Below are positions 55,553-64,000 of a DNA stretch of 64,000 bases, piece after piece. Made by a program: the position numbers and the translations under genes. The notes beneath the pieces were generated by a model, which was given only the letters and a program-made list of their open reading frames with translations, was not told the origin of the DNA and made no database searches. Source of the DNA: JAFDWI01 sp963764215 (GTDB lineage: Bacteria > Actinomycetota > Acidimicrobiia > Acidimicrobiales > Iamiaceae); the NCBI GenBank assembly GCA_963764215.1, contig CAVXRS010000005.1, positions 744,001 to 808,000 of the forward strand, read 5' to 3'. How positions within the stretch are numbered: position 1 is the first letter of the stretch; the number at the start of each line of letters is the position of its first letter.

Positions 55553-57427
55553 GATCGTCTTGGAGAACCGGCTTCTCACACTGAGACGATCGCCTTTCCA
55601 GGTGAACGGGTCCTCGGCTCGTGCCCGGATCTGACGTGCTCCCACGATCGCCTCGGCGGTGTTGATGAGCGAGACGTGGGAAAAGGCCTGGGGAAAATTC
55701 CCCAGCATGCGCCCGGCGTGCGGGTCGTACTCCTCGGCGAGCAGTCCGACGTCGTTCCGCAGGGCCAGGAGCCGTTCGAAGAGTGTGGCCGCGTCGTCCA
55801 GCCGACTCATGAGTGCATAGTTGTCGGCGAGCCAGAACGAGCACATCAAGAACGTGCCCTCCTCGCCGGAGAGGCCGTCGTCGCCCGTGGCGAGGTAACG
55901 GCGGACGAATCCGTCGACGAGGAGGTTGTCCTCGATGGCCTTGACCGTGGCGACGACGCGTTCGTCGTCGGGTGGGAGGAAGCCGACCAGGGGGACGAGC
56001 AGGAGCGAGGCGTCGAACTGGTCCGATCCGTACGATTGGACGAACGCGCCGTTGTCGTCGACCCCGTTGGCCAGGACGTCGGCTTTGATCTCGTCCCGCA
56101 GGGCTCGCCACACGTCGAGGTGGAGTGCCTGGTCTTGCGCGGAATCGAACGCGGGTGTGCACTCCCCTCCGAACAGTTCGGTCGTGGCGATGGCCCGGTC
56201 GATGGCGACCCAGGCCATCACCTTCGAGTGGGTGAAATGCCGACGTCCACCGCGCACCTCCCAGATCCCGTCGTCGGGATCCTGCCAGTGCGCGTCGACG
56301 AATTCGACGAGCTTGCGTTGGAGCGACCATGTGTTCGGGCTGAGGGTCAGTCCTTCGGCTGCACTCTGATGCACTGCGTCGAGCACTTCGCCGTAGACGT
56401 CGAGTTGGAACTGGCCGTGCGCGGCGTTGCCGGTCCGCACGGGCCGCGAGTTCTCGTAGCCGGACAGCCAGTCGAGCTCGGTCTCGGTCAGTCGCCGTTC
56501 TCCGCCGGGGCCGTACATGATCTGGAGTTGTGAGGGTTCGCCGGCCACGGCCCGCAGCAGCCAGGAGAGGAAATTCTCTGCCTCCTGTTCGAATCCGGCG
56601 CTCTGGAGGGCCATGAGGCTGAAGGTGGCATCGCGCAGCCAACAGAAGCGGTAGTCCCAGTTCCTCTCGCCCCCGATCTCCTCGGGCAACGCCACCGTCG
56701 CGGCCGCGAGCAGTCCTCCCGTGTCGGCCAGGGTCAAGCCCTTGAGCACCACGGCCGAACGGAGCACGTCGTCGGCGTAGTCGCCCTCGAAGTTCCCCTG
56801 GGAGGCCCAGTTGCTCCACCACGCTTCGGTCGCGGCAATGGCCGTCAGGGCGTCGATCGGTTGTGGAGCCGGCTCATAGGAGCGGTACCAACCCAGGCTG
56901 AACGGAATGGACTCACCGGCGCGGACCACGAAGTTCGCCACGGTCGAGTAGCCCTCCCCGCGCAGCTCGACCGGGGTGGCGAGCCGCAGCGCGTCCGGAC
57001 CGCCGATGGCCTCCAGGCCGCCGGGGACCTGTCGGACCCAGGGGATGATGGTGCCGTAGTCGAAGCGCACCGTCATGTGCATGCGCATCGGGAGCGATCC
57101 CTCGCGGCACTCCACCACCCGCACCAGATCGTGTCGATCATCGTCCGGCGTCATGCAGTCGATCAGGGCGACGACGCCGCTCGCGGTGGTGAACACCGTC
57201 TCCAGTACGAGGGATGAATCCCGGTAGCGCCGTTCCACCTTCTTCACGGGATGTGCAGGCGCGATCAGCCACCGGCCGTTCTCGTCCTCGTTGCCGAGCA
57301 GCGCGGCGAAAGCAGCACCGGAATCGAATCTCGGAAAGGTCAACCAGTCGATCGATCCGTCCTTGCCGACCAGGGCGCAACTGGACAGATCGCTGAGGAG
57401 CGCGTAGTCCTCGATGGGAAGTGCCAT
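55517..57427 (-). CDS. glycoside hydrolase family 15 protein, trehalase-like
   Basis: 636 aa, intact. MALPIEDYALLSDLSSCALVGKDGSIDWLTFPRFDSGAAFAALLG is the N-terminal beta domain opening. The (alpha/alpha)6 catalytic barrel has RNWDYRFCWLRDATFSLMAL and YENSRPVRTGNAAHGQFQLDVYGEVLDA. The late catalytic Glu region is EEYDPHAGRMLGNFPQAFSHVSLI. This pattern matches actinobacterial GH15 enzymes such as mycobacterial trehalase, which splits trehalose; glucoamylase activity is an alternative. ATG 57427 with TAGAAA 7 bases upstream. No signal peptide, so cytoplasmic. Confidence 0.88.
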   Translation of the reverse strand: MALPIEDYALLSDLSSCALVGKDGSIDWLTFPRFDSGAAFAALLGNEDENGRWLIAPAHPVKKVERRYRDSSLVLETVFTTASGVVALIDCMTPDDDRHDLVRVVECREGSLPMRMHMTVRFDYGTIIPWVRQVPGGLEAIGGPDALRLATPVELRGEGYSTVANFVVRAGESIPFSLGWYRSYEPAPQPIDALTAIAATEAWWSNWASQGNFEGDYADDVLRSAVVLKGLTLADTGGLLAAATVALPEEIGGERNWDYRFCWLRDATFSLMALQSAGFEQEAENFLSWLLRAVAGEPSQLQIMYGPGGERRLTETELDWLSGYENSRPVRTGNAAHGQFQLDVYGEVLDAVHQSAAEGLTLSPNTWSLQRKLVEFVDAHWQDPDDGIWEVRGGRRHFTHSKVMAWVAIDRAIATTELFGGECTPAFDSAQDQALHLDVWRALRDEIKADVLANGVDDNGAFVQSYGSDQFDASLLLVPLVGFLPPDDERVVATVKAIEDNLLVDGFVRRYLATGDDGLSGEEGTFLMCSFWLADNYALMSRLDDAATLFERLLALRNDVGLLAEEYDPHAGRMLGNFPQAFSHVSLINTAEAIVGARQIRARAEDPFTWKGDRLSVRSRFSKTISARKRAETSSE

Positions 57428-57517
57428 GGAGTTGTTTCTATCGGGTCCACGCCCGGTGTGCCGATATGGCGCAACGGGCGATCGACCTGAGCGTCCCGAT
57501 CGGGGTGGCGATCCCCC

Positions 57518-59175
57518 TCAGCTCGGACACACCCACACCGTGGACGGTTGTTCGCTGGAAATCCACCAGGGAAGGCTCGAACCGTCCGTTTCGATCGTCA
57601 ACACGGCGACCTTTCCGTCGGCCCGCAGTTCCGGCGAAAGGGAAGAGAAGGCCGACGCGAGTCGGCGGAGTCTGAGTGTGGCCGCGGTACCGTCCGAGGC
57701 CTCGACGTAGAGCGTGGATCCCGGTGGCACCCGCACCTGGGCGCCGGGGCCGATGCGACGAGGCCGGCGCTCCGGTCCGGCGCAGATCATCGATCGTTCG
57801 GTCGGCCGGAGAGCGAGATCCAGGTCGGTGACGAAGAGCCGATCCGCGGCCGATCGGGCGCGCTCGTTTCCGATGCGATCCGGCGGCAGGGTGGAGAGTT
57901 GCGAACCGACTTTGTCCACCAGTCCGAGGTACTGCCCGACGGTGACCGGAATGAGATTGAGGGGCAGGTTCCGACTCGAATCAGCCCGCGGGCCCACCGC
58001 TTTCACCTCGTACAGATAAGGGCGGCTCCCCGCGGTGTAGTCGAGCACGAAGGTCCGGTAGTCGCGCAGATGCCCGACCAGGCTCACACCGCCCACGATG
58101 ACAACCAGAGCGGCGATGGCCGGTGCCAGTATCGGCACCCGCCTGCCCCGCAGGCACCACGTCAGCGCGGCGATGATCAACAGGTCGCCCAGCCACACGT
58201 AGCGGGGTGCATCGGGAGGGTTCGAGCGCGATGTCCCCTGCCCGGCTGTAGGCAGCGACGAGCACGAAGAAGCCGAGCGAGAGTCCGATCGCGATCACGT
58301 GGGCGTCGAGCGTGCGCCACTTCGACCCGGCGCGCGTGACGATCCCGAGGATGACCGAGCGCGACGATGACCGCACCCGGAGTCCATCCGAGTGTGAAGC
58401 CGGCGAGGATGGCCACCGCCACATGCCACGCGTAGCTCGCCCGTTCGGCCAGTGATGCCGGTTTGGTGGCTTCGTGGCGCAGAATCCACCAGAGTGCCCA
58501 GGCGAGGACCGGAGGCGCGAAGCGAACGAGCCGCCGCAGCGGCGTCCGGGCGAGGATCAGCTCGACGCCGATCGCAAAGGCCACGACGACGCCGACGCTG
58601 GAGGACGCGAGCGCGATCGACAGCGCCGCGACCGCCCACAGGTCAGCCCGCAACGTGGCACGGCGGATCAGCGGCCAGGACACCACGAGCATGAGCAACG
58701 GGATGTCGAAATTCATGAGGAATCCGTACATCAGGTTGTGTTGGGCCGCCCACGACCAGGCGATCCCGAGCGCCGCGACGGCGACCAACCGTTCGTCGAC
58801 GTGTCGACGGTGGGAGACGAAGAACGCGACCGGGATCGCCAGGAAGACCGCGATCCCCACCGCGCCGTACATGCGGTACGAATCGATGCCCACCGTCGAG
58901 GCGAGCGTTTGGTAGATCGCGACCGGGACGAGGGACAGGTGGCCGTTGTAGGGACTCAGATAGTGGCCGTCGTAGTAGTGGGCGAGGATGTCCCACTCGT
59001 CGACCACGAACGAGAAGCCGCGCTGAAACCGCAACGCCAGAGCCACGAGGACCGCGAGCCCGACGATCACCACGGCTCGTGCCGGCGCGGACGACGTTGC
59101 CGGCCCGTGAGCGTCGGGACGATCGAGACGTCCGCCGTCGGAGGGCACGGGTGCTTCGATTGCGGGGTCCGTCAA
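57518..59175 (-). CDS. polytopic membrane protein, GT-C-like, two frame breaks
   Basis: About 551 aa after two +1 corrections (about 58361-58366 and 58214-58216). The first outer loop FSFVVDEWDILAHYYDGHYLSPYNGHLS has the acidic GT-C-type motif. Nine or so membrane segments follow, then an outer C-terminal domain of ~180 residues with few Cys. TTG 59175 with AGAGAGGCA upstream is the most likely start; ATG 59220 is the alternative. Family not firmly recognised; third gene of this shape in 9 kb. Confidence 0.62.
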
Positions 59176-59328
59176 CGCATTGCCTCTCTGGGTCGACGTC
59201 GAGGCCGTGACAACCCACAACCGATCGTCGGCGGAAGTTTACGGCCGATGGATTCCGGAGGACGGTCAATGAGCCGCGCCCGTCCGAGAAGCCAACGCGT
59301 CACGGCTCGAACGGGCAGACTCTCAGAC

Positions 59329-60190
59329 ATGTCCAACAACATCTCGAATTCGTCATCGACCTTCGCCGGCCAAGGAGCCCTGATCACCGGAGGGGGGAGC
59401 GGGATCGGCCTGGCCACGGCCCGACTGCTGGTGCGTGACGGCGCGACCGTGACGCTCATGGGTCGCACTCCCGAGAAGCTCCAGGAGGCGGCAGATCAAC
59501 TCGCCGAGGAGTTCCCCGACGCTCCGTCGGTGACCACGTCGGCCGGGTCGGTCACCGACGAGGACGCCGTAGCCCAGGCCGTGGAGACGGCCCACCGCGG
59601 CGACGGGTCACCTCGCGATCGTGGTCGCGTGTGCCGGCACCGGCAGCGTCGCTCCGGTCATCGCCCAGCCGCTCGAGGAGTTCCAACAGGTGATCGAGAC
59701 GAACCTCACCGGCACGTTTCTGACGATCAAACACGGTGGACGAGCGATCGTGGCCGGCGGTGGCGGCGCGATCGCCGCGGTGTCGTCGCTCGCCTCCTGC
59801 ACGGTGCACTCCTGGATGTCCGCCTATGCGGCTTCCAAGGCGGGGATCGATGCGTTGGTGCGCAATGCGGCGGATGAGCTCGGGCAGTCCGGAGTGCGGG
59901 TGAATTCGGTTCAGCCGAGTCTCGTGGACACCGAACTCGTGGCCTGGCCCATGGGAGACGCCGGTCTGGTCGAGTCGTATCTGACCAACATGCCCGTCGC
60001 CCACATCGGCCAGCCCGAAGAGGTTGCCCAGGTGCTCCGGTTTCTCGTCGGGCCCGAGTCCGGATGGGTGACCGGCAATTGCCTGCCGGTCGACGGCGGC
60101 CACCACCTCCGCCGTGGTCCAGACTACGGGTCCATCGCGGAGATGCTCTATGGAGCCGAAGCTACGCAGGCCGGGTTCACCGGCAGCTGA
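59329..60190 (+). CDS. short-chain dehydrogenase/reductase, one frame break
   Basis: About 286 aa after correction. Rossmann GALITGGGSGIGLATARLL near 17, NAG-equivalent VACAGTGSV, catalytic Ser and Tyr-x3-Lys in SSLASCTVHSWMSAYAASKAGIDALV, and the C-terminal GNCLPVDGGHHLRRGPDY. The extra base is in the GGG at about 59605, between HRGDG and HLAIVVACAG. ATG 59329 has CAGACT 7 bases upstream. Substrate unknown. Convergent with the DAHP synthase gene. Confidence 0.85.
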
Positions 60191-60295
60191 AGCTGTGCCC
60201 GAAATCCCAGATCACGTCCCGGTAGACCCCGAACCTCGGTTCGGGTTCCCCGTCGATCGAGTGCTGGACGGCAGCTCGACGGCCACGCGACCGGA

Positions 60296-61640
60296 TCAGT
60301 GGAGGAGTTCGCCGACCCTGAACGCGAGATCCAGGGATTGGCGACCGTTCAGGCGCGGATCGCACATGGTCTCGTAGCGTTCGGGCAACTCGCGCGGCGG
60401 AGATGTCGTCGGCTCCGCCCAGGCACTCGGTCACCGCGTCACCGGTGAGTTCGACGTGCATGCCACCGGGCCAAGTCCCCACGGACTTGTGGGTGGCGAA
60501 GAACCCGGCGATTTCGGCCTCGATGTCGTCGAATCGACGAGTCTTGTGCCCGTCCTCGGTCGTGAAGGTGTTGCCGTGCATCGGATCGCACGCCCACACC
60601 ACCCGGTGACCGGTCGCCTCGACCGCCTCGAGCAGCGGAGGGAGGGCCGTGGCGACCCGTTTCGCTCCCATGCGGCTGATCAGCGTGAGCCGCCCGGCTT
60701 CGAACTCGGGGTCGAGCCGGTCACACAGGGCGACGACTTCAGCCGGGGTGACGTCCGGACCGAGTTTGACGCCGATCGGATTTCTGATTCCCGCACAGAA
60801 CTCGACGTGGGCGCCGTCGAGCTGACGGGTGCGCTCGCCGATCCAGACCATGTGGGCCGAGGTGTCGTAGTACTCGCCGGTCAGCGAGTCCCGTCGGGTG
60901 AGGGCTTCTTCGTAGCCGAGGATCAGGGCTTCGTGGCTGGTGAAGAAGTCGACCTCGTGGAGTCTCGGCTGGGGACCGTCGGTCAGCCCACACGCCGACA
61001 TGAAACGGAGCGCTCGTTCGATCTCGTTGGCGATCGCCTCGTAGCGGTGACCCTCCGACGATGCTCGCACGAAGTCCTGGTTCCACTGGTGCACCCGGGC
61101 CAGATCGGCGAAACCACCCTTGGTGAAGGCGCGCAGCAGGTTCAGGGTGGACGCCGACTGGTGGTAGGCCTGCATAGCCGTTGCGGATCCGGCGTGCGGG
61201 CTGCGGCACTGAAGGCCACGTCATTGACGATGTGGCCGCGGAAAGCCGGCAGCTCGACGCCGTCGACCGTTTCGGTCGGCGTGGAGCGCGGCTTTGCGAA
61301 CTGTCCCGCGATCCGCCCCACCTTGATGACCGGAACCCCCGCCGAATAGGTCAGCACGACCGCCATCTGCAGGATGACCTTGAGCTTGTCGCGGATCGTG
61401 TCGGCACGGAAGCCGTCGAACGACTCGGCGCAGTCGCCGGCCTGGAGCAGGAAGGCTTCGCCACGGGCGACGGCTGCGAGTTGGGTCCGCAACGAGCGGG
61501 CCTCACCGGCGAACACCAGCGGGGGAAGGCGTGGAGAGTTCCTTGATGACCGCCTCGAGCACGCCGGGGTCGGGCCAAACCGGTTGTTGTTCGGCGGGGT
61601 GGTCCCGCCAGGACGATGCCGTCCAGGCCCGATGATTCAT
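60296..61640 (-). CDS. aroG: class II 3-deoxy-7-phosphoheptulonate synthase, three frame breaks
   Basis: About 447 aa after correction. First step of the shikimate pathway (PEP plus erythrose 4-phosphate to DAHP). Plant/mycobacterial-type class II motifs: LQAGDCAESFDGF, KVGRIAGQFAKPRS, YHQSASTLNLLRAFTKGGFADL, HMVWIGERTRQLDGAHVEF, GIRNPIGVKLG, LISRMGAKRV, WACDPMHGNTF and HVELTGDAVTECLGG. Breaks: +1 near 60395, -1 near 61175, +1 near 61528; correcting them restores SARELPERYETM, PQRLMQAYHQSA and LSTLPPLVFAGEA. ATG 61640 begins MNHRAWTASSWRDHP. Symbol by family convention. Confidence 0.9.
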
Positions 61641-61702
61641 ACTCTCATGCTTGCCAATCGCGGTGCCCGGCACCAAGCGCGTTGCGCGATGTGCGCTTCG
61701 GT

Positions 61703-62533
61703 TCAGGCCGCGGGAACCTTGGCGCCTGCTTCGGCACGGACCGTGGCGACCGCCCGCTTGACCAGGCGGCGAGCGGCCTCGGCGGTGACACCGAGTTCGT
61801 CACCGACCTCCCGGTAGCTGCGCTTGCGGCCGTCGTTGATGCCGAAGCGCTGTTCGACCGCGTAGCGGGCCCGGTAGTCGAGCACGTCGAGCAGGTGGGT
61901 CACCGTCGATTCGCGCTCGTCCGCGAGTACCGCTTCCTCGGGGCCGGGACGGTCGTCGGCGATCAGATCGATCAGCTCGTTGGACTCATCGTCGCCCACC
62001 GTGCGATCGAGCGAGGTCGGGGTCGACAACCGGTGCAGGTGGGCGTGCTCCTCGTCGAGTTCGTCGGCGTCGCCCGAGACCTGTCGAAGTGCTGCCCGCA
62101 ACCCTGCAGAACGGTCGCCCGGAAGCCGGACGAGTGACGCCTTCTGGTCGAGTGCCCGGCCGATGGCCTGGCGGATCCAGAACGTCGCATAGGTGGAGAA
62201 CTTGAAACCCTTGCGCCAGTCGAACTTGTCGACCGCATGTTCGAGCCCGAGGTTGCCCTCCTGGATGAGGTCGAGCAGATCCATCGACGGAGGAAGCGGA
62301 TACCGGCGCGCGACGCTGACCACCAATCGCAGGTTGGCTCGAATGAATCGGTCCTTGGCCCGGGCCGCCCGAGACGCGGCACGGCGCAGTTCTGCCGAAC
62401 GCTCCCCGGCATCAAGTCGCTCGCGGGCTTCGACGCCCGCCTCGATGATCTGCGCGAGCTCTCGCTCCTCCGCCGCGGTCAGCAACGGGACGGTGCCGAT
62501 CTCGTTCAGGTACTGTCCAACCGAATCACTCAT
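61703..62533 (-). CDS. group 2 sigma-70 factor (RpoD-like)
   Basis: 276 aa, without the long region 1.1 of primary sigma factors. Region 1.2 SVGQYLNEIGTVPLL; region 2 AKDRFIRANLRLVVSVARRY, DLLDLIQEGNLGLEHAVDKFDWRKGFKFSTYATFWIRQAIGRAL (core binding and -10 recognition); region 3 around 160-190; region 4 RYAVEQRFGINDGRKRSYREVGDELGVTAEAARRL (-35 recognition). SD GGAGGAG six bases before ATG 62533. Resembles actinobacterial SigB/HrdD-type stress sigma factors. Preceded by a SigF-type promoter. Confidence 0.88.
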   Translation of the reverse strand: MSDSVGQYLNEIGTVPLLTAAEERELAQIIEAGVEARERLDAGERSAELRRAASRAARAKDRFIRANLRLVVSVARRYPLPPSMDLLDLIQEGNLGLEHAVDKFDWRKGFKFSTYATFWIRQAIGRALDQKASLVRLPGDRSAGLRAALRQVSGDADELDEEHAHLHRLSTPTSLDRTVGDDESNELIDLIADDRPGPEEAVLADERESTVTHLLDVLDYRARYAVEQRFGINDGRKRSYREVGDELGVTAEAARRLVKRAVATVRAEAGAKVPAA

Positions 62534-62555
62534 GGTAACTCCTCCAACAGGGAAA

Positions 62556-62580
62556 ATACCCGTGACATTCCCGCTGAAAC
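62556..62580 (-). promoter_or_regulatory. SigF/SigB-type promoter of the sigma factor gene
   Basis: On the minus strand GTTT (62577-62580) and GGGTAT (62556-62561) are 15 bases apart, matching the general stress sigma consensus GTTT-N15-GGGTAT of actinobacterial SigF. Predicted start near 62549, giving a short leader with the Shine-Dalgarno before ATG 62533. Confidence 0.55.
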
Positions 62581-62609
62581 GGAAATGGCGGATGCCTCCG
62601 GATAGTGGC

Positions 62610-62615
62610 TATGGT
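62610..62615 (+). promoter_or_regulatory. -10 box of nuoF (leaderless)
   Basis: TATGGT ends 6 bases before GTG 62622; no Shine-Dalgarno is seen. Confidence 0.4.
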
Positions 62616-62621
62616 GCAACC

Positions 62622-64000
62622 GTGTTCGAGCCATATTTGCTTCCTGAAAATCCGGTGACCTCCGTCACCGACTGGGTCGCCATCGGCGGGGGCAAGGGCC
62701 TCGCCCGGGCTCTGGAAATCGGTCCGGTCGCGACGATCGACGAGGTCCTCGCTTCAGGACTGCGAGGCCGCGGCGGCGCTGGATTCCCGGTAGGGCGCAA
62801 GTGGGGTTCGCTGCGAGAAACCGCAGCGGGTGGCACCTGCTTCGTGGTGTGCAACGCATCCGAGGGCGAGCCGGGCACGTTCAAGGACCGCACGCTGTTG
62901 CGGCGGAACCCATACCAGCTCATCGAGGGAGTTGCGATTGCGACTTTTGCCATCGGAGCTGATTCTGCCTTCATCGGCCTAAAGGCAAAGTACACGCAAG
63001 AACACGAGAACCTGGCAACCGCCCTGGCGGAGATGGAGGCGGCTGGACTGACCGCCGGAATTCCGATCAGGATCGTGCCAGGACCGGACTCCTACCTCTT
63101 CGGGGAGGAGACCGCGTTGCTGCAGACGATCCAGGGTGAGCCCGCCGCGCCACGGCTGTTCCCCCCGTACATCCAGGGCGTGTTCGCATCGACTCCGAAC
63201 ATCGACTGGTCCTCGATGCCCCGGGCGACTGGCGACCCGCAGCTCGACGACCCGGCGCCGACGCTGGTCAACAACGTGGAGTCGCTCTCGACCGCCGCGC
63301 ACGTCATGCGCAACGGCGCCGAATGGTTTCGTTCGATGGGCACGGACGCCACCCCCGGGCACGGCATCTGCACCATCGTCGGGGACGTGAACGCCCCCGG
63401 TGTCGCCGAAGTCGAGATGGGCACGCCGCTCGGCGAGATCATCGACACCGTCGGGGGCGGAGTCACCACGGGCCGACGGGTCAAGGCGATTCTGTCGGGC
63501 ATCTCGAACCCGGTGATGACCGACGACTTTCTCGATGCCCCGCTGTGCTTCGATGCCTTCCGAGGTCGTGGCTCGGGAATCGGCTCGTGTGGCTTCATCG
63601 TCTACGACGACACGACCAGCGCCGTGGAGATCAGCTACCTGTGTTCCCGGTGGCTCTCGGTGGAGTCCTGCGGACAGTGCAACGGTTGCAAGGTCGGCAC
63701 CATGGGGGTCACGGCGATCCTGAAACGCATCATGGAAGGTGACGGCCAGTTCCGGGACATCCAGGACATCGGTGCGCGCATCCTCAAGCTCACCGACGCC
63801 AACCGTTGCTTCCTGCCCGAACAGGATCAGATCGTGACCGCATCGATGCTGCGGACCTTCCCCCAGGAGTTCCTCGACGCCGTGGACGGCAAACCCGTGA
63901 ACTTTCGCGACCTGATGCCACCGAAGCTCGTCGACATCGCCGACGGCAAGCAGATCTTCGACGAGCACTGGCGGCTCAAGCAGGAGAACTGGGCCTACGC
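62622..64000 (+). CDS. nuoF: NADH dehydrogenase subunit F (NuoF) family, 3' end outside the window
   Basis: 459 codons visible, no stop. FMN- and NADH-binding, N3 iron-sulfur subunit of complex I. GLRGRGGAGFPVGRKWG and VVCNASEGEPGTFKDRTLL bind FMN/NADH. PDSYLFGEETALLQTIQGEPAAPRLFPP and PTLVNNVESL are typical. The [4Fe-4S] ligands are Cys350, Cys353 and Cys356 in ESCGQCNGCKVGT and Cys396 in ANRCFLPEQ. GTG 62622 gives VFEPYLLPENPV and fits the leaderless -10. It lacks the usual preceding nuoE, so it may be a stand-alone NuoF-like subunit of another NAD-linked complex. Divergent from the sigma factor. Confidence 0.9.
   Translation, partial: MFEPYLLPENPVTSVTDWVAIGGGKGLARALEIGPVATIDEVLASGLRGRGGAGFPVGRKWGSLRETAAGGTCFVVCNASEGEPGTFKDRTLLRRNPYQLIEGVAIATFAIGADSAFIGLKAKYTQEHENLATALAEMEAAGLTAGIPIRIVPGPDSYLFGEETALLQTIQGEPAAPRLFPPYIQGVFASTPNIDWSSMPRATGDPQLDDPAPTLVNNVESLSTAAHVMRNGAEWFRSMGTDATPGHGICTIVGDVNAPGVAEVEMGTPLGEIIDTVGGGVTTGRRVKAILSGISNPVMTDDFLDAPLCFDAFRGRGSGIGSCGFIVYDDTTSAVEISYLCSRWLSVESCGQCNGCKVGTMGVTAILKRIMEGDGQFRDIQDIGARILKLTDANRCFLPEQDQIVTASMLRTFPQEFLDAVDGKPVNFRDLMPPKLVDIADGKQIFDEHWRLKQENWAY

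Overview
The window reads as chromosome of a high-GC, rod-shaped actinobacterium, most likely class Acidimicrobiia or a close relative. This placement is an inference from four things: the gene order folC-map-ndk-mreBCD-mrdA-rodA-rne-rplU-rpmA, the murD2/murL pair, the DUF222-HNH gene with a mycobacterial-type SOS box, and many TANNNT boxes placed 7-8 bases before start codons, as in leaderless actinobacterial promoters. I found no phage, IS element, origin or CRISPR array.

Layout. 0-3.2 kb: murD2 (cut by the window edge) and murL on the minus strand, then a LexA-box-controlled DUF222/HNH gene. 3.2-9.3 kb: rph, rdgB, a small membrane protein, a tRNA with UAG anticodon, clpP, a 98-bp tandem repeat, an RNA m5U methyltransferase, rpe and two unknown genes. 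9.3-13.3 kb: a minus-strand tetR-betB-betA-like operon. 13.4-15.2 kb: tRNA-Lys, tRNA-His and a DEAD-box helicase. 15.4-22.8 kb: a locus with a TrkA_C membrane protein, AlkB, tRNA-Arg(UCT), a secreted glycine-rich protein and an AAA+ ATPase, carrying an old tandem duplication (15638-21027) whose left-hand genes have largely decayed. 22.8-27.6 kb: an FGGY kinase, tRNA-Gly, folC, map and ndk. 27.9-36.7 kb: the cell-elongation operon mreBCD-mrdA-rodA, then rne, rplU and rpmA. 36.7-41.6 kb: dgt, 100-bp tandem repeats and a three-gene TadE/TadG cassette, all lying between rpmA and obgE. 41.7-48.1 kb: obgE, proB, murJ, a GNAT acetyltransferase and proA. 48.1-50.6 kb: a moxR-coxE pair. 50.6-59.2 kb: a probable cell-surface region with three large polytopic membrane proteins, an acyltransferase and a GH15 trehalase-like enzyme. 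59.3-64 kb: an SDR, a class II DAHP synthase, a group 2 sigma factor with a SigF/SigB-type promoter, and the start of nuoF.

How it fits together. Much of the window serves the envelope: D-glutamate supply for peptidoglycan (MurD2/MurL), lipid II flipping (MurJ), elongasome (MreBCD, PBP2, RodA), surface pilin-like proteins and glycan enzymes. The rest is RNA processing (Rph, RNase E/G, m5U methylation), proline synthesis (ProB, ProA), nucleotide hygiene (RdgB, Dgt, Ndk) and stress control (LexA box, ClpP, sigma factor).

Caution on sequence quality. By eye I count 21 single-base frame breaks in otherwise well-conserved genes, 19 of them +1 insertions, mostly in short homopolymers and some in genes normally essential (obgE, aroG). 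Consensus error is the simplest explanation. Such genes are given over their full span, with the break located.
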